From: Amazonocrinis nigriterrae CENA67
GTDB taxonomy: Bacteria; Cyanobacteriota; Cyanobacteriia; Cyanobacteriales; Nostocaceae
Assembly (NCBI RefSeq): GCF_016056305.1
Contig: NZ_JAECZC010000108.1
Location: 1 to 64,000, forward strand
Length of the DNA stretch: 64,000 nt
Direction of reading: 5' to 3'
Shown: piece by piece, positions 7,366-17,300 of the stretch
Layout: each line of letters opens with the position of its first letter
How positions within the stretch are numbered: position 1 is the first letter of the stretch
The notes under the pieces: generated by a model
Database searches by the model: none
Told to the model about the DNA's origin: nothing
Seen by the model: the letters and a program-made list of their open reading frames with translations, nothing else
Position numbers and translations under genes: made by a program

Positions 7366-8283
7366 ATGCTGAGTAGTGTATTTGAGGACATTAAGGCTAT
7401 TAGCGAATCTGAAGATCCTGAATGGATAGCTGCAAAACTGCAACAGATGAAAGACCCTGATGTGCAAAGCATTGTTGTAGGGCATTCTAATTTAGAAGGC
7501 TTTGATAAAGGCATTTTAGAGTTTTTAAACTTAATTCAAGACCAACCCTGGATGTATGCAACACACAAGTTTGGTTACATCGCGCCTTATAACTCAGGTT
7601 CAATACAACCTCAACCCATCAAACATCCTAGTGCAATCCAACCCGACAATAGCCTTAAAAACAACCGCATCAATATTCGCTTAGACCGCCTCCACATTGA
7701 AAAGTATCCTGGTGGAGGAACACATAATGTCCTGATTACTTTTGCTGTAAGGAATCAGCTAGCTAATACCCAAGAATCAGTCAGCTTCAGTCAAACCTAC
7801 CGGGTGCAAGAGAGACAATCTGCTGGTATTGCTGGCTACCCTGTTTTTATTGGTTTAAATGTTGGTTCACAGGGATTAGCCTTTGAATGCTCAACAGTAA
7901 ATGTGAAAAATGAGCAAGATAAGACAATATTAGCAGCATTAGAATCTTCACCTTTTCAAAGTGGACTTAAACTTTTAACCACTACTCAACCAGCGATCGC
8001 ACCATTTACAGAAATTACTTTAGGAGTTGTAAAATTACTCGCCCAACGCCATGAAAATGTCGCTGTACAAAAATTTTACCTGGGACTAGATTTTGAAGAT
8101 TCAGCAATGGGTTGTCGCCTAGCTGAAGGTAATTATATTGCTGTGCAAGTTGCTGATGAAACAGTCATTGACTGGAACAAATGGATTTACAAACCAGAGG
8201 TAGGAGCAATTGTCCATAAAGCAGACAATTCTCAACTACCTTACAACTACGTAATATTCCGTATTAGTCGGTACGAAGAATAA
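7366..8283 (+). CDS. Unknown protein, first gene of a caspase/STAND operon
   Basis: 305 residues. I do not recognise a named family. The first 85 residues look helical and polar (EDIKAISESEDPEWIAAKLQQM); from about 105 the sequence is strand-rich (INIRLDRLHIEKYPGGGTHN, VLITFAVRNQL, VSFSQTYRVQE, YVIFRISRYEE), which suggests a beta-sandwich domain. There is no signal peptide or membrane segment. It lies 40 bp upstream of the caspase-like gene and 1 kb upstream of the NTPase gene on the same strand, so it probably works with them. ATG start with GGGAAAGC six bases upstream region. A role as sensor, substrate or regulator of the caspase is only a guess from position. Confidence 0.65.
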   Translation: MLSSVFEDIKAISESEDPEWIAAKLQQMKDPDVQSIVVGHSNLEGFDKGILEFLNLIQDQPWMYATHKFGYIAPYNSGSIQPQPIKHPSAIQPDNSLKNNRINIRLDRLHIEKYPGGGTHNVLITFAVRNQLANTQESVSFSQTYRVQERQSAGIAGYPVFIGLNVGSQGLAFECSTVNVKNEQDKTILAALESSPFQSGLKLLTTTQPAIAPFTEITLGVVKLLAQRHENVAVQKFYLGLDFEDSAMGCRLAEGNYIAVQVADETVIDWNKWIYKPEVGAIVHKADNSQLPYNYVIFRISRYEE

Positions 8284-8323
8284 CTAGATTATTTTGGATT
8301 AGCCACTTAATTGATAGGACAAG

Positions 8324-9301
8324 ATGGAAATGACTGAGAAATTTACTCACGGTTATGCGTTATTAATTGGTGTTGGTGAGTCTGCTTATAGTAAATTATC
8401 TTTACCTGTGACTGTCAAAGATACCCAGGCAATCTATGCTGCTTTAATTGACCCCGATCTATGTGCTTATCCTGATAACCAAGATCATATTCGGGTACTA
8501 AATAACAAAAATGCAACAAAGACAGGTATTTTGGATGGATTAAATTGGTTAAAAGAAAAAGCACAATCTGACCCTGGTGCTACGGTATTTGTTTATTATT
8601 CAGGACATGGCTGGGTAGATAAAACCACAAAACAATATTATTTATTGCAGCATGACATTAAACCCACTAAAATCGCTAGTTCAGCACTATCAGCAGAAGA
8701 TTTTACATCCGCATTACGCCAAATTCAATCTGAACGTTTATTAGTTGTAATTGATAGTTGTCACGCAGCAGGAATGGCAACTTCTAAAGACGCTGATTTA
8801 GAACTTGATGAAGAGTTTGATGATTTTATCCGAGTTGCACCATCCAAAGGTTTAATTGATGAGTTGAAACAAGGGAAAGGCAGAGTAGTTTTCACTTCCT
8901 CTGAAGGTGAGCAAAAGTCTTACTGGGTAAAAGATGAAACAATTAGTATTTACACTTATCATTTTCTGGAAGCTTTGCAAGGTGCGGGAAACAAACCAGG
9001 TGATAAAGAAGTTAGAGTTTCTAATATCATGAATCACCTTGGCAAAGCAGTACCTGAAACTGCGCGTCAGTTATATAAAGTGGAGCAAGTTCCTTACAAC
9101 GATATCACTGGAGGGGATTTTGTAATTGCCAAGCTTCTCGGTGGTAAGGGTTTACCCGATAAAGGATGGGAAGAAGTGAAGCCTGAAGCAACACAAAAAA
9201 TTAATAAAATTGCCGATAACATCAGCCAGTACGCACAACAAATCTATAACATTAACGAAGCTAATGGTGGTCATTTTGGTAATGTCATTCACAAAAACTA
9301 A
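8324..9301 (+). CDS. Caspase-family (peptidase C14) protease with adaptor-like tail
   Basis: 325 residues. The caspase p20-type fold covers about 10-230: YALLIGVGESAY (first strand), VFVYYSGHGW with catalytic His95, and LLVVIDSCHAAGMA with catalytic Cys146 (D-S-C-H). Bacterial caspase-like proteases of this kind cut proteins in abortive infection or programmed death. The last about 35 residues (KINKIADNISQYAQQIYNIN, then a GGHFGNVI end) resemble the end of the N-terminal domain of the next gene (TINNVNQVKDSQFGNIISQG), so the two products may bind each other through like domains. An AGGA lies just before the ATG. The gene ends 25 bp before the NTPase gene. Its host substrate is unknown. Confidence 0.85.
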   Translation: MEMTEKFTHGYALLIGVGESAYSKLSLPVTVKDTQAIYAALIDPDLCAYPDNQDHIRVLNNKNATKTGILDGLNWLKEKAQSDPGATVFVYYSGHGWVDKTTKQYYLLQHDIKPTKIASSALSAEDFTSALRQIQSERLLVVIDSCHAAGMATSKDADLELDEEFDDFIRVAPSKGLIDELKQGKGRVVFTSSEGEQKSYWVKDETISIYTYHFLEALQGAGNKPGDKEVRVSNIMNHLGKAVPETARQLYKVEQVPYNDITGGDFVIAKLLGGKGLPDKGWEEVKPEATQKINKIADNISQYAQQIYNINEANGGHFGNVIHKN

Positions 9302-9326
9302 CTTGTGGTGGAAAGAAAAATAAAAA

Positions 9327-12300
9327 ATGCTTACACCAGATGAATTGAAGATACTTGCTGAAAAACTAGCAGTAAATAGTGCAACAGTTGAGGAAATTGA
9401 AAATATCTGTCAAGTATTTGAAGGTCATGACCGTAGTATAATTTTGCAATTTGCCCAGACCATAAATAATGTTAACCAAGTAAAAGATAGCCAGTTTGGC
9501 AATATCATTTCCCAAGGTGCTGATGTTGAAGCTATTAAACAGTTTTTACAAGAAAAGTTAAAAACACTCAAAATAGTCAACCCTCTAAATCTGGATAATG
9601 AGTGGTTTGCCAATCAGCTTAATGATGCTGCTAAGACTGCGGAACCAAGATATACACCTGAATTAACTGTAGATGTTCCTATATCTATTACATTTGAAGC
9701 TTTGGGTAGAACACCACAATGGCAGGCTACCGTACAAAACTTAATCACAAAAGTATCTGATGCGATCAAGCAATGGTCACATGGTATAAGGAAATCAAGT
9801 CCAGATCCTGCAACTCCAGAATTTCCAGTTCAATCTAGAGAAAGTGCTGAATCTTTAACTAAAACCCTGAGCGAGATTAGGAATTATTTAAACCGCTTTC
9901 TCATCACAGAACATGAAATAACCCTAATTAATAATTTAAAAAATTTAGTTAATCAAGCATTTGAATTAGCAGAAGAATGTTTGTCTACTGCTATAGAGGA
10001 TGTAGAAGAAAAGCATGGGAAAGGAATGGCTGAATCGGCTGGATTTCGCCAGTTTATGGCGGAATATCAACTTTCGTTCCCTGCTCAACATATAGATTCT
10101 GCACGCGATGTAATTAAAGTTCTCGAAGAACTCCGTAATTGGCTAAATGAACCTACAGCTATACTCCCTATGTCTGTGGGAATGCTGCTCATTGGTTCTG
10201 CGGGAATAGGTAAAACCCATGCAATTTGTGACATAGCCCTTGACCGACAAAAACGAGGATTAAGAAGTATTGTTTTACTGGGAGAACAGTTTACACAAGG
10301 TGAGCCATGGCAACAAATTCGTCAAATTTTGGGAATAAGTGCAGCTATATCCCGTGATGAGCTTCTTGCGGCACTTAATGCAATTAGTCAGTCAACTAAC
10401 TACCCCTTGATTATCTTTATTGATGCCCTAAACGAAACTCGTCCACGAGATACTTGGTACACGCATTTAGCATCATTAATTGAGCAAATATCACGATATC
10501 CTTGGCTCAGATTATGTATATCTTGTCGTTCTACTTATTTAGAAGATATTATCGCTCCTAATATAAATCTACCTATAGTAGAACATAAAGGATTTGAAGG
10601 GGTTGAGTTTGATGCTTGTTTTGATTTCTTCCGGTTTTATGAATTAGAGCCGCCTTCGATGCCGCTCATGCAACCTGAGTTTTTTAATCCTCTGTTTTTA
10701 CGTCTTGTATGTGAATCCCTCAAAGATGCAGGTGTCCGAATACTACCTGATGGTATGCTTGGAATTAGTGAAGTGATTCAGTATTTACTGGATAGTAAGA
10801 ATAAAAAGCTGGCTAGGATACTTGACTATTATCCCAAAGAAAAATGTTTACAAAAAGCATTAAACAGTCTAGTGTCAGCAATGTCAGCAATTGAGACAAC
10901 ATGGCTACCTTGGGAACAAGCAAAAGAATTGGTTGATTTAATCAAACCTTCAGTTCAGAGGTCATCATCTTTATTCGACCAAATGATTCGGGAAGGTATT
11001 ATTAGCGAGGATAGAGTAGTAACTTCTTCGCAGAAAAAACCCCAAGATGCAATTCGCTTTAGTTTTGAGCGTTTTGCTGACCAACTTTTAGCGGAAAAAT
11101 ACTTAGAAGAAATTTCTGAAGACTCTTTACACTTAGCATTTGCCTCTGGTGGGTTACTTAATTTCTCAGTTGTTGATGAGGCAGCATTACGAAAAAATCG
11201 TGGTCTTTTGGAAGCACTAGCCATACAAATTCCCGAAAAATACGGAGTGGAACTGACTGAGGTAGTTAGCTTTGCTTCGTATCCCACAGAAATAACATTA
11301 GTTGTTATGGAGTCCCTAACTTGGCGAGCTATCACTTCTTTTACACAGACAACAGCCTTGATTGTGGAACAGGCACTACACCATAAACAAACATTTGCAT
11401 CAACAATGGAGGCTTTATTTGCTTTAAGTACCAGAATAGGACATCCTCTCAACTCTGTCTGGTTTCATGAATTTTTTGCATCTATTTCAATGCCTGTTAG
11501 AGATGCTGCATTATGTCCTTATTTTTATGGGACTTATGGCCAACTCAAAGGTGTTGATAGATTGTTGCGATGGGCGTTAAAGGCTAATCTTGGATCAGTC
11601 TCAGACCAAACCGCAGAACTTTGGGTAATTCAACTGTCTTGGCTCTGCGTTGCTTCAGATAGACGTGTTCGGGACTATGCAACCAAGGCAATGGTCAGAA
11701 TTATGGAAGACCATCCTCTACAATGGCCATTTATTATTAGGCGTTTTAGCCAAATAGATGATGAATATGTAATAGAGCGATGTTTAGCTGCTGCTTATGG
11801 TTCATTGATTAGAGCTAATAATAATTATGCAATAAAGGCAACATCTGTTACTGTTTACGAAATATTTTTTAGCAATAAAAATCTTCCTCAAAATGCAATG
11901 GTTAGGGATTACGCTAGGTTAATATTGGAACTATCAAATCACCGTAATCAACTACCAGATGACATTAAACCAGAGCAATTTAGACCACCTTATGAAAGCG
12001 AATGGCCACTAAATTATCCTGAAAAAGACTGGATTGAAAAATACAGCGATTCTAGCAAGGAACTTCCTAAACTATACGATAGCTGTATGGACGATGATTT
12101 TGCAGTTTATACAGTAACAAGTGCGTTAGATAAATATAAACATATTCAAATTTATCAAGCGCAAAGCTGGATTTTTAAGCATATTCTCGATATGGGTTAC
12201 ACCAGTGATTTGTTTGCTCGTTTTGATGGGCATATACTTTATAAATTTGGTGGAGGACGTGCTAAACCTTCTTGGGCAGAAAGAATTGGGAAGAAGTACC

Positions 12301-13316
12301 AATGGATAGCACTTTATCGTATAATTGCGCGTGCATCAGACCATCTTGAGATAAAAAGCTCACAATGGGATTCACCACCATCTATTCCAGAACTTCAAGC
12401 TTTAGATGAGAGAAATATTGACCCAACAGTTTTACTACCAAAAACTCAAACTACTAAATGTAACTCTTGGTGGATACCTGTTAACTATGACTTAAAGCAA
12501 GACACCAATCTGTCTGATGCAGAATGGCTAGACAGCAATGATTTTCCAAATTCTTCTGCAATGCTAACAGTAGTAAATCCTAATAATGGCAAAAATTGGC
12601 TGATTTTAGAATCGTATCCAGAATGGAACTCTAAACCAAACAATCAAGATTTTGAGGATGGATATCCTTACCGGATGTGTTGGATGCAAATTAGAAGTTA
12701 TCTCGTTCCAAAAAATGAAGCAGAAAATTGTTGGACTTGGCTTTGTGAGCAACACTTTATGGGGAGGTGGATGCCAGAGGGGCATTCTTTATCCCAAGGC
12801 TTTTTAGGTGAATATCCTTGGGGTATACCGTTTATTCAGTATTTTGAGCAGTATGGTTCAGCAAGAATGAGAGATTCAGAAAGATCATGGTCTATAGTAC
12901 CAACAGCTAATTCAATACTCTTTGAAAGGGATTTTGATGCTTATCAGGAAGACAGCTTTAGTGTATTAGTTCCTGCAACAATATTTTTTGAATCAGATGA
13001 TTTGCAGTGGGATTCAATCAGTGGCTATAAATCCATATCTGGTCATCTCTGCTTTAATGATCCCTCAATACTTGAGCCAGGGATCTCTACTTTACTGGTT
13101 AATAAAGAGTATATTGAAGAATTTATGAAAAAAAATGATTTAGCTTTAATTTGGACTGTTCTAGCAGAAAAACACTGTGTTGAGGGTTTTGCTTCTCGCT
13201 CAAATTTAGGTATTACTGAATACAGTCAAGTACATCTGCTTATAAACAGCGAAATTAAAAGTTCTGAGGGAATTATCAACCGTGTCAGTCCATCGAGTTC
13301 ACCGATAAAAGATTGA
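9327..13316 (+). CDS. Large STAND/NACHT-like NTPase with N-terminal effector-associated domain
   Basis: 1329 residues. The first about 80 residues (DELKILAEKL, QFAQTINNVN, FGNIISQGADVEAIKQFL) form an effector-associated adaptor domain that is also present in the gene ending at 17757. The P-loop is GSAGIGKTH (G290-T297) and the Walker B is LIIFIDALNE (D366), followed by a sensor-like LRLCISCRS. A helical region with a winged-helix-like part (about 480-620) and a long helical-repeat tail follow; the last 350 residues are not recognised. Such NTPases act as sensors that oligomerise and switch on an effector. The effector here is most simply the caspase encoded 25 bp upstream. Cytoplasmic; no membrane segment seen. 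Confidence 0.8.
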   Translation: MLTPDELKILAEKLAVNSATVEEIENICQVFEGHDRSIILQFAQTINNVNQVKDSQFGNIISQGADVEAIKQFLQEKLKTLKIVNPLNLDNEWFANQLNDAAKTAEPRYTPELTVDVPISITFEALGRTPQWQATVQNLITKVSDAIKQWSHGIRKSSPDPATPEFPVQSRESAESLTKTLSEIRNYLNRFLITEHEITLINNLKNLVNQAFELAEECLSTAIEDVEEKHGKGMAESAGFRQFMAEYQLSFPAQHIDSARDVIKVLEELRNWLNEPTAILPMSVGMLLIGSAGIGKTHAICDIALDRQKRGLRSIVLLGEQFTQGEPWQQIRQILGISAAISRDELLAALNAISQSTNYPLIIFIDALNETRPRDTWYTHLASLIEQISRYPWLRLCISCRSTYLEDIIAPNINLPIVEHKGFEGVEFDACFDFFRFYELEPPSMPLMQPEFFNPLFLRLVCESLKDAGVRILPDGMLGISEVIQYLLDSKNKKLARILDYYPKEKCLQKALNSLVSAMSAIETTWLPWEQAKELVDLIKPSVQRSSSLFDQMIREGIISEDRVVTSSQKKPQDAIRFSFERFADQLLAEKYLEEISEDSLHLAFASGGLLNFSVVDEAALRKNRGLLEALAIQIPEKYGVELTEVVSFASYPTEITLVVMESLTWRAITSFTQTTALIVEQALHHKQTFASTMEALFALSTRIGHPLNSVWFHEFFASISMPVRDAALCPYFYGTYGQLKGVDRLLRWALKANLGSVSDQTAELWVIQLSWLCVASDRRVRDYATKAMVRIMEDHPLQWPFIIRRFSQIDDEYVIERCLAAAYGSLIRANNNYAIKATSVTVYEIFFSNKNLPQNAMVRDYARLILELSNHRNQLPDDIKPEQFRPPYESEWPLNYPEKDWIEKYSDSSKELPKLYDSCMDDDFAVYTVTSALDKYKHIQIYQAQSWIFKHILDMGYTSDLFARFDGHILYKFGGGRAKPSWAERIGKKYQWIALYRIIARASDHLEIKSSQWDSPPSIPELQALDERNIDPTVLLPKTQTTKCNSWWIPVNYDLKQDTNLSDAEWLDSNDFPNSSAMLTVVNPNNGKNWLILESYPEWNSKPNNQDFEDGYPYRMCWMQIRSYLVPKNEAENCWTWLCEQHFMGRWMPEGHSLSQGFLGEYPWGIPFIQYFEQYGSARMRDSERSWSIVPTANSILFERDFDAYQEDSFSVLVPATIFFESDDLQWDSISGYKSISGHLCFNDPSILEPGISTLLVNKEYIEEFMKKNDLALIWTVLAEKHCVEGFASRSNLGITEYSQVHLLINSEIKSSEGIINRVSPSSSPIKD

Positions 13317-13447
13317 GATTTAACTTTATACATGGATGGCGATCCACCACCCAGATTGCAAGGTGATTTTACCTACAATGTGATGCACATTACCCTCATC
13401 TGTAGTATAACAAGCGGAAACGAAAGCATCTGTGAAGCTCTTTCCTA

Positions 13448-13909
13448 TTAGCCTTGCTCAAATTTTGTTTGCATTGGATCATCCGTTGGTGGATGCCGAC
13501 CTATTTCTTTATCAGCCTCACGAATATTGATCACCCGTTCCCGGTTCAAAGTTAATGCGGTGATTGTTGCTCGTCCTATAGCTGTCAAACCCACAATTAA
13601 TAGTCCATTGGTAGACCAAATAAAATGCTCACTCCAGTTACACTGTCGTGGATTAAATAATGAAACTTCTTCTCCAGATAGAGGGTCAGTTGCAGTCAAC
13701 CGATTTGTCTTTCTGCGATTGCAGTGAAAGCAAGCCAACGCCAGATTTTCCAAATTATCTGTTCCACCCAATGACAAGGGCATAACATGGTCTACCGTGA
13801 ACTGTACATACTGCCATTGTTCAGAGGCATGGCAATACTCACATAGGTACTTGGCTCGTTGACGTACCTGCTTTTGGATAGCTTCAGGGACTTTACTACG
13901 AGAGGACAC
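13448..13909 (-). CDS. HNH endonuclease family protein
   Basis: 153 residues; GTG start at 13909. The HNH core with zinc-binding cysteines is clear at about 23-70: C-E-Y-C, then VQFTVDHVMPLSLGGTDNLE (catalytic His in the DHV strand), NLALACFHCNRRKTNR (Asn and second Cys pair). The remaining C-terminal part contains a conserved-looking LFNPRQCNWSEHFIWS segment seen in many cyanobacterial HNH proteins. It probably cuts or nicks DNA. It starts 3 bp after the stop of the upstream small gene, so the two are translationally coupled. Whether this is a defence nuclease or a domesticated enzyme cannot be told. Confidence 0.85.
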   Translation of the reverse strand: MSSRSKVPEAIQKQVRQRAKYLCEYCHASEQWQYVQFTVDHVMPLSLGGTDNLENLALACFHCNRRKTNRLTATDPLSGEEVSLFNPRQCNWSEHFIWSTNGLLIVGLTAIGRATITALTLNRERVINIREADKEIGRHPPTDDPMQTKFEQG

Positions 13910-13912
13910 AAT

Positions 13913-14191
13913 TTACGATGCTGGCTGAGTTGACGCAATAGATAAATTACGAATTGTACGATTAACAAAGCTTAAATAATCATCAATTTCTTCGTAGCAA
14001 TCAAGTTCTTGTTCTTCTTCTGTACTGAGTGAAGTTTCTTGCTGTTTTGTCAATAGTTCTTCAACGCGACTTTGGACAGTGCTGGATGCTCGAAAAACTG
14101 GAATACCTTCCTCTAAATCAATCCGCACTGCGCCATCAATGGGTAGCTTTGTTGGTAAACAAGATAGTTTCGGTGGCTGAGAGATGCTCAT
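13913..14191 (-). CDS. Small acidic protein coupled to the HNH nuclease
   Basis: 92 residues, ATG start at 14191. Sequence features: a predicted strand segment around GAVRIDLEEGIPVFRAS, then a helical acidic stretch with TKQQETSLSTEEEQELDCYE and IDDYLSFVNRTIRNLS. No known domain recognised, but a small gene of this shape commonly precedes HNH genes in cyanobacteria. The tight coupling (3 bp) and acidic character fit a partner or inhibitor of the nuclease; this is inference. Confidence 0.65.
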   Translation of the reverse strand: MSISQPPKLSCLPTKLPIDGAVRIDLEEGIPVFRASSTVQSRVEELLTKQQETSLSTEEEQELDCYEEIDDYLSFVNRTIRNLSIASTQPAS

Positions 14192-14314
14192 GGCAGTGCC
14201 AGAAAGTTAATCGATGAGTAGTTTGATTTTAGCTCAAAGGTGCGTAGGCGTAGTCCGTTGTAAACATTGCTTGCTGATTTAAGCATTTTAACCAAATTGT
14301 ATAAGTTTAAACAT

Positions 14315-14370
14315 TTTTAGTGTCACAAATTACCTTAGCATCTAAGTAAAGGGATAATGTAACACTAAAA
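14315..14370 (+). promoter_or_regulatory. Inverted repeat upstream of the helicase gene, candidate operator
   Basis: TTTTAGTGT (14315-14323) and its exact reverse complement ACACTAAAA (14362-14370) bracket 38 bp just before the ribosome-binding site of the helicase gene. The arms would fit a dimeric repressor or a hairpin in the leader. No -35/-10 pair was assigned with confidence. Confidence 0.35.
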
Positions 14371-14395
14371 CCAGTACAACAACTGGGAGGTAGTT

Positions 14396-17300
14396 TTGAA
14401 CATAGCTAGTAAGGTAGATGCTATTCTCAACGCTTGGTTAGACTACATTAATTTAGATGAATACAGTAAAGCCAGGGTTGAAACCAACAGCGATAAAGTC
14501 AAACAGCGTGGTGTAAAGCTAGTACGTGACCATTTATTAATTGAGCAAGCCACGTTTTCAGAATTACAGCAAAAAGTTAAGCAAAGGCAAAATACTCTAC
14601 AAGAGGCAGTATGGGTTTTATCCTTTCCCCAAGTTTTAGATGTAGAAAAGGGAAAATCTTATCTTTGTCCTCTGTTTAGCTTAGACGTTACATCTATCCT
14701 CAAGGGGGAGTATCAAGCACAAGGGTGGAACTTAGATAGCTTAATACTGATAGAAGCTGGAGACAATTTAAGCACGTTTCTGGGATTGGATGATGAACAG
14801 TGTGAAAAATTGATTACTCAAGATGGGCTACGAATTTTTCTAGAAACTACTTTTAAGCTAACATTTGATAGCTATCAGAATTGGATGGAACAGGTTGTTA
14901 TTCCCCGTCGCTCTCGTGAACAAATTCAACGTCAGCCTTATTTATTTGAGTTTACAGGAGCGGCATATAATTATAATCTCCGGCAAGACTTAAAAGAGAT
15001 TAAATCAGGCTCGAAAAATTGCTCAAAAGGACATCCTGGGTTTGAATATTTGTTTGGTGAACCTAAGCCTGCAAAAGAAGAAGTTATCTACATGGGAGCT
15101 TTCCCAACTCACGCACCGACTAATTCACAATCAAAAGCACTCAAACACGCTCAAAGTGAACCGATAACATCTGTACAAGGCCCACCTGGTTCGGGTAAAA
15201 CTACTCTGATTCTTCATGTTATTGCTCAACAGGTAGTTAAACGCGCACTCGATTTAATTGAAATTGGTCAGGATATCAATAATCTAACAGTAGTCAGCAG
15301 TGCTAATAATCAAGCAGTTGATAATGTTATTGAGGAGCTGGATAAAGTTTCACAAGATAAACTATTTTATCTCAAAGGCGGAAAGAAAGATAATCTTGAA
15401 TCAGATAATGGAGCTATTGCAAAATTACGACAAGCTATTAATTTTTTACAAAAAAATAGCTTTGATGGACAAATAAATAATTCATTAAAACAACAAATCA
15501 AACAAATTAAAGATGAATTATTAGCAGAAGAGTCTAGATATTTAAAATTACGACAGCAACGGGACTTAGATACACAAAGATATGAATATCTTTCGGTTCA
15601 GATTCAAACACTGCAACAGAATTTAGATGAAATTATATCTGCTTTAATTCCTTTTCAGCAACGAGCTAGAGATTTATCACAGTACAATCAACTACCAATA
15701 GAAGCGTACAGCATAATAGAACAGCATTTTAAAAAAGCTAAATCACTGCTACCTGAAGGTAGATTAAATTGGTGGGTTCGCTTTTGGCGTTGGCTGACTG
15801 GAAAAACGGAAGAACGTATTTTGCGTGAGCTAAATTCAGCTTGTCAATCAGCCATAGCACAAACATCTATAACTATTTTCCCTATAGAACCACCTACTAA
15901 TCGCGCTGATTTAATTCGACAAGCAGGCTTAGTTAGAGAAAGAATAGATCAGGCAGGTGAGTTAAAAAATGTACAAAAAAGATTAGAGGTAAAATATAAG
16001 GAGAGAGATAAGATAACTCAGCAGAAGCGTAATGCTTTAGAGGAATTCCAGTTATTAGAGATTAGCTTGGCTAATCCACTAGAAAATTTTTATACTTCCT
16101 TTAACCAAAAATTCCATGATCAGCACAAAGAACTATTTAAGCTATCGCGTAAATTTCTTATTCAACAAGCACTCTACAATAAACAAAACATCAAACTAAC
16201 TCTAGAACTTTATTATAGTCTTCTTTCAGGAGATTGGAAGTCGAAATCTAAGCTTGCGGAAAACTTAGATGAACATATTAAATATCTTAGCTTAATTTTT
16301 CCGGTAATCACTTGCACATTGCATTCAATCCGCAAAATGATTCCCTGGATTCAGGAATGTGTTGACCGCACAATCATAGACGAAGCGGGAATGATTGACC
16401 AACATAAGGCTTTTCCATTATTAGTGCGATCGCGCAAAGCTATTATTGTTGGTGATCCTCTACAAATTGAACCTATTATTACTTTGAGTAAGCAAAGACG
16501 CGAAGATTATCGCCAAACAGCGTTTATTAATAGAGGATTAACTGACATTGATTACCATCGTTACAGTCCAGAAGAGGAGTATAGTGCTACGGCTTATCAT
16601 CGTGCTGCTGGTGCAAGTGGAGAAGGTGAAGATAAGGGTAAAGGAATTCTTTTGAAAGAACATTACCGTTGTCAGCCTAGTATTATTCAATATTGCAATG
16701 CTATTGCTGACTATGATTTAGAAATCAAAACAGCACCAGTCAATTCTTTAGTAGAGTCGCACTTAATTGCTTATGATGTTGAAGGTAAGATCCGCAATAA
16801 TGTTAATGAAGAAGAAGTTACTGCTGTATGTGAGATAATTGAGCATTTAGTTAAACAAGGTTACTCAGTAAAAGATATAGGCGTTATTTCCCCTTTTAAA
16901 GTTCATGCTGCTGCGTTGAGAGAAAAATTAACAAAAAAATTCTCTCAATTAGACTTAAAATCTGTTGGCACAGTTCACACTTTTCAAGGCTCTGAGAAAA
17001 AAGTAATTATCCTATCTACAAAAGTATGTCAACCCCAAGATAATGTTTACTGGATTAACAAACGACCAAATCTTTTAAATGTTGCTGTATCAAGAGCTAA
17101 AGAATTATTTATTTTAGTTGGTAATCTTTACAGACTAGAAAAAGGAAACCTGACTCGGCAACTTGTTGAACATATTCGAGAGTATGGAGTTGTATTAGAG
17201 TATAAATCAGCAGAAGAAATTCCTAAAGCAGAACCTGGTACTATTTTAGTTTATGATTGCGATCATTTAAGAATTTTTAGAGAAGCTATCGACCAAGCAG

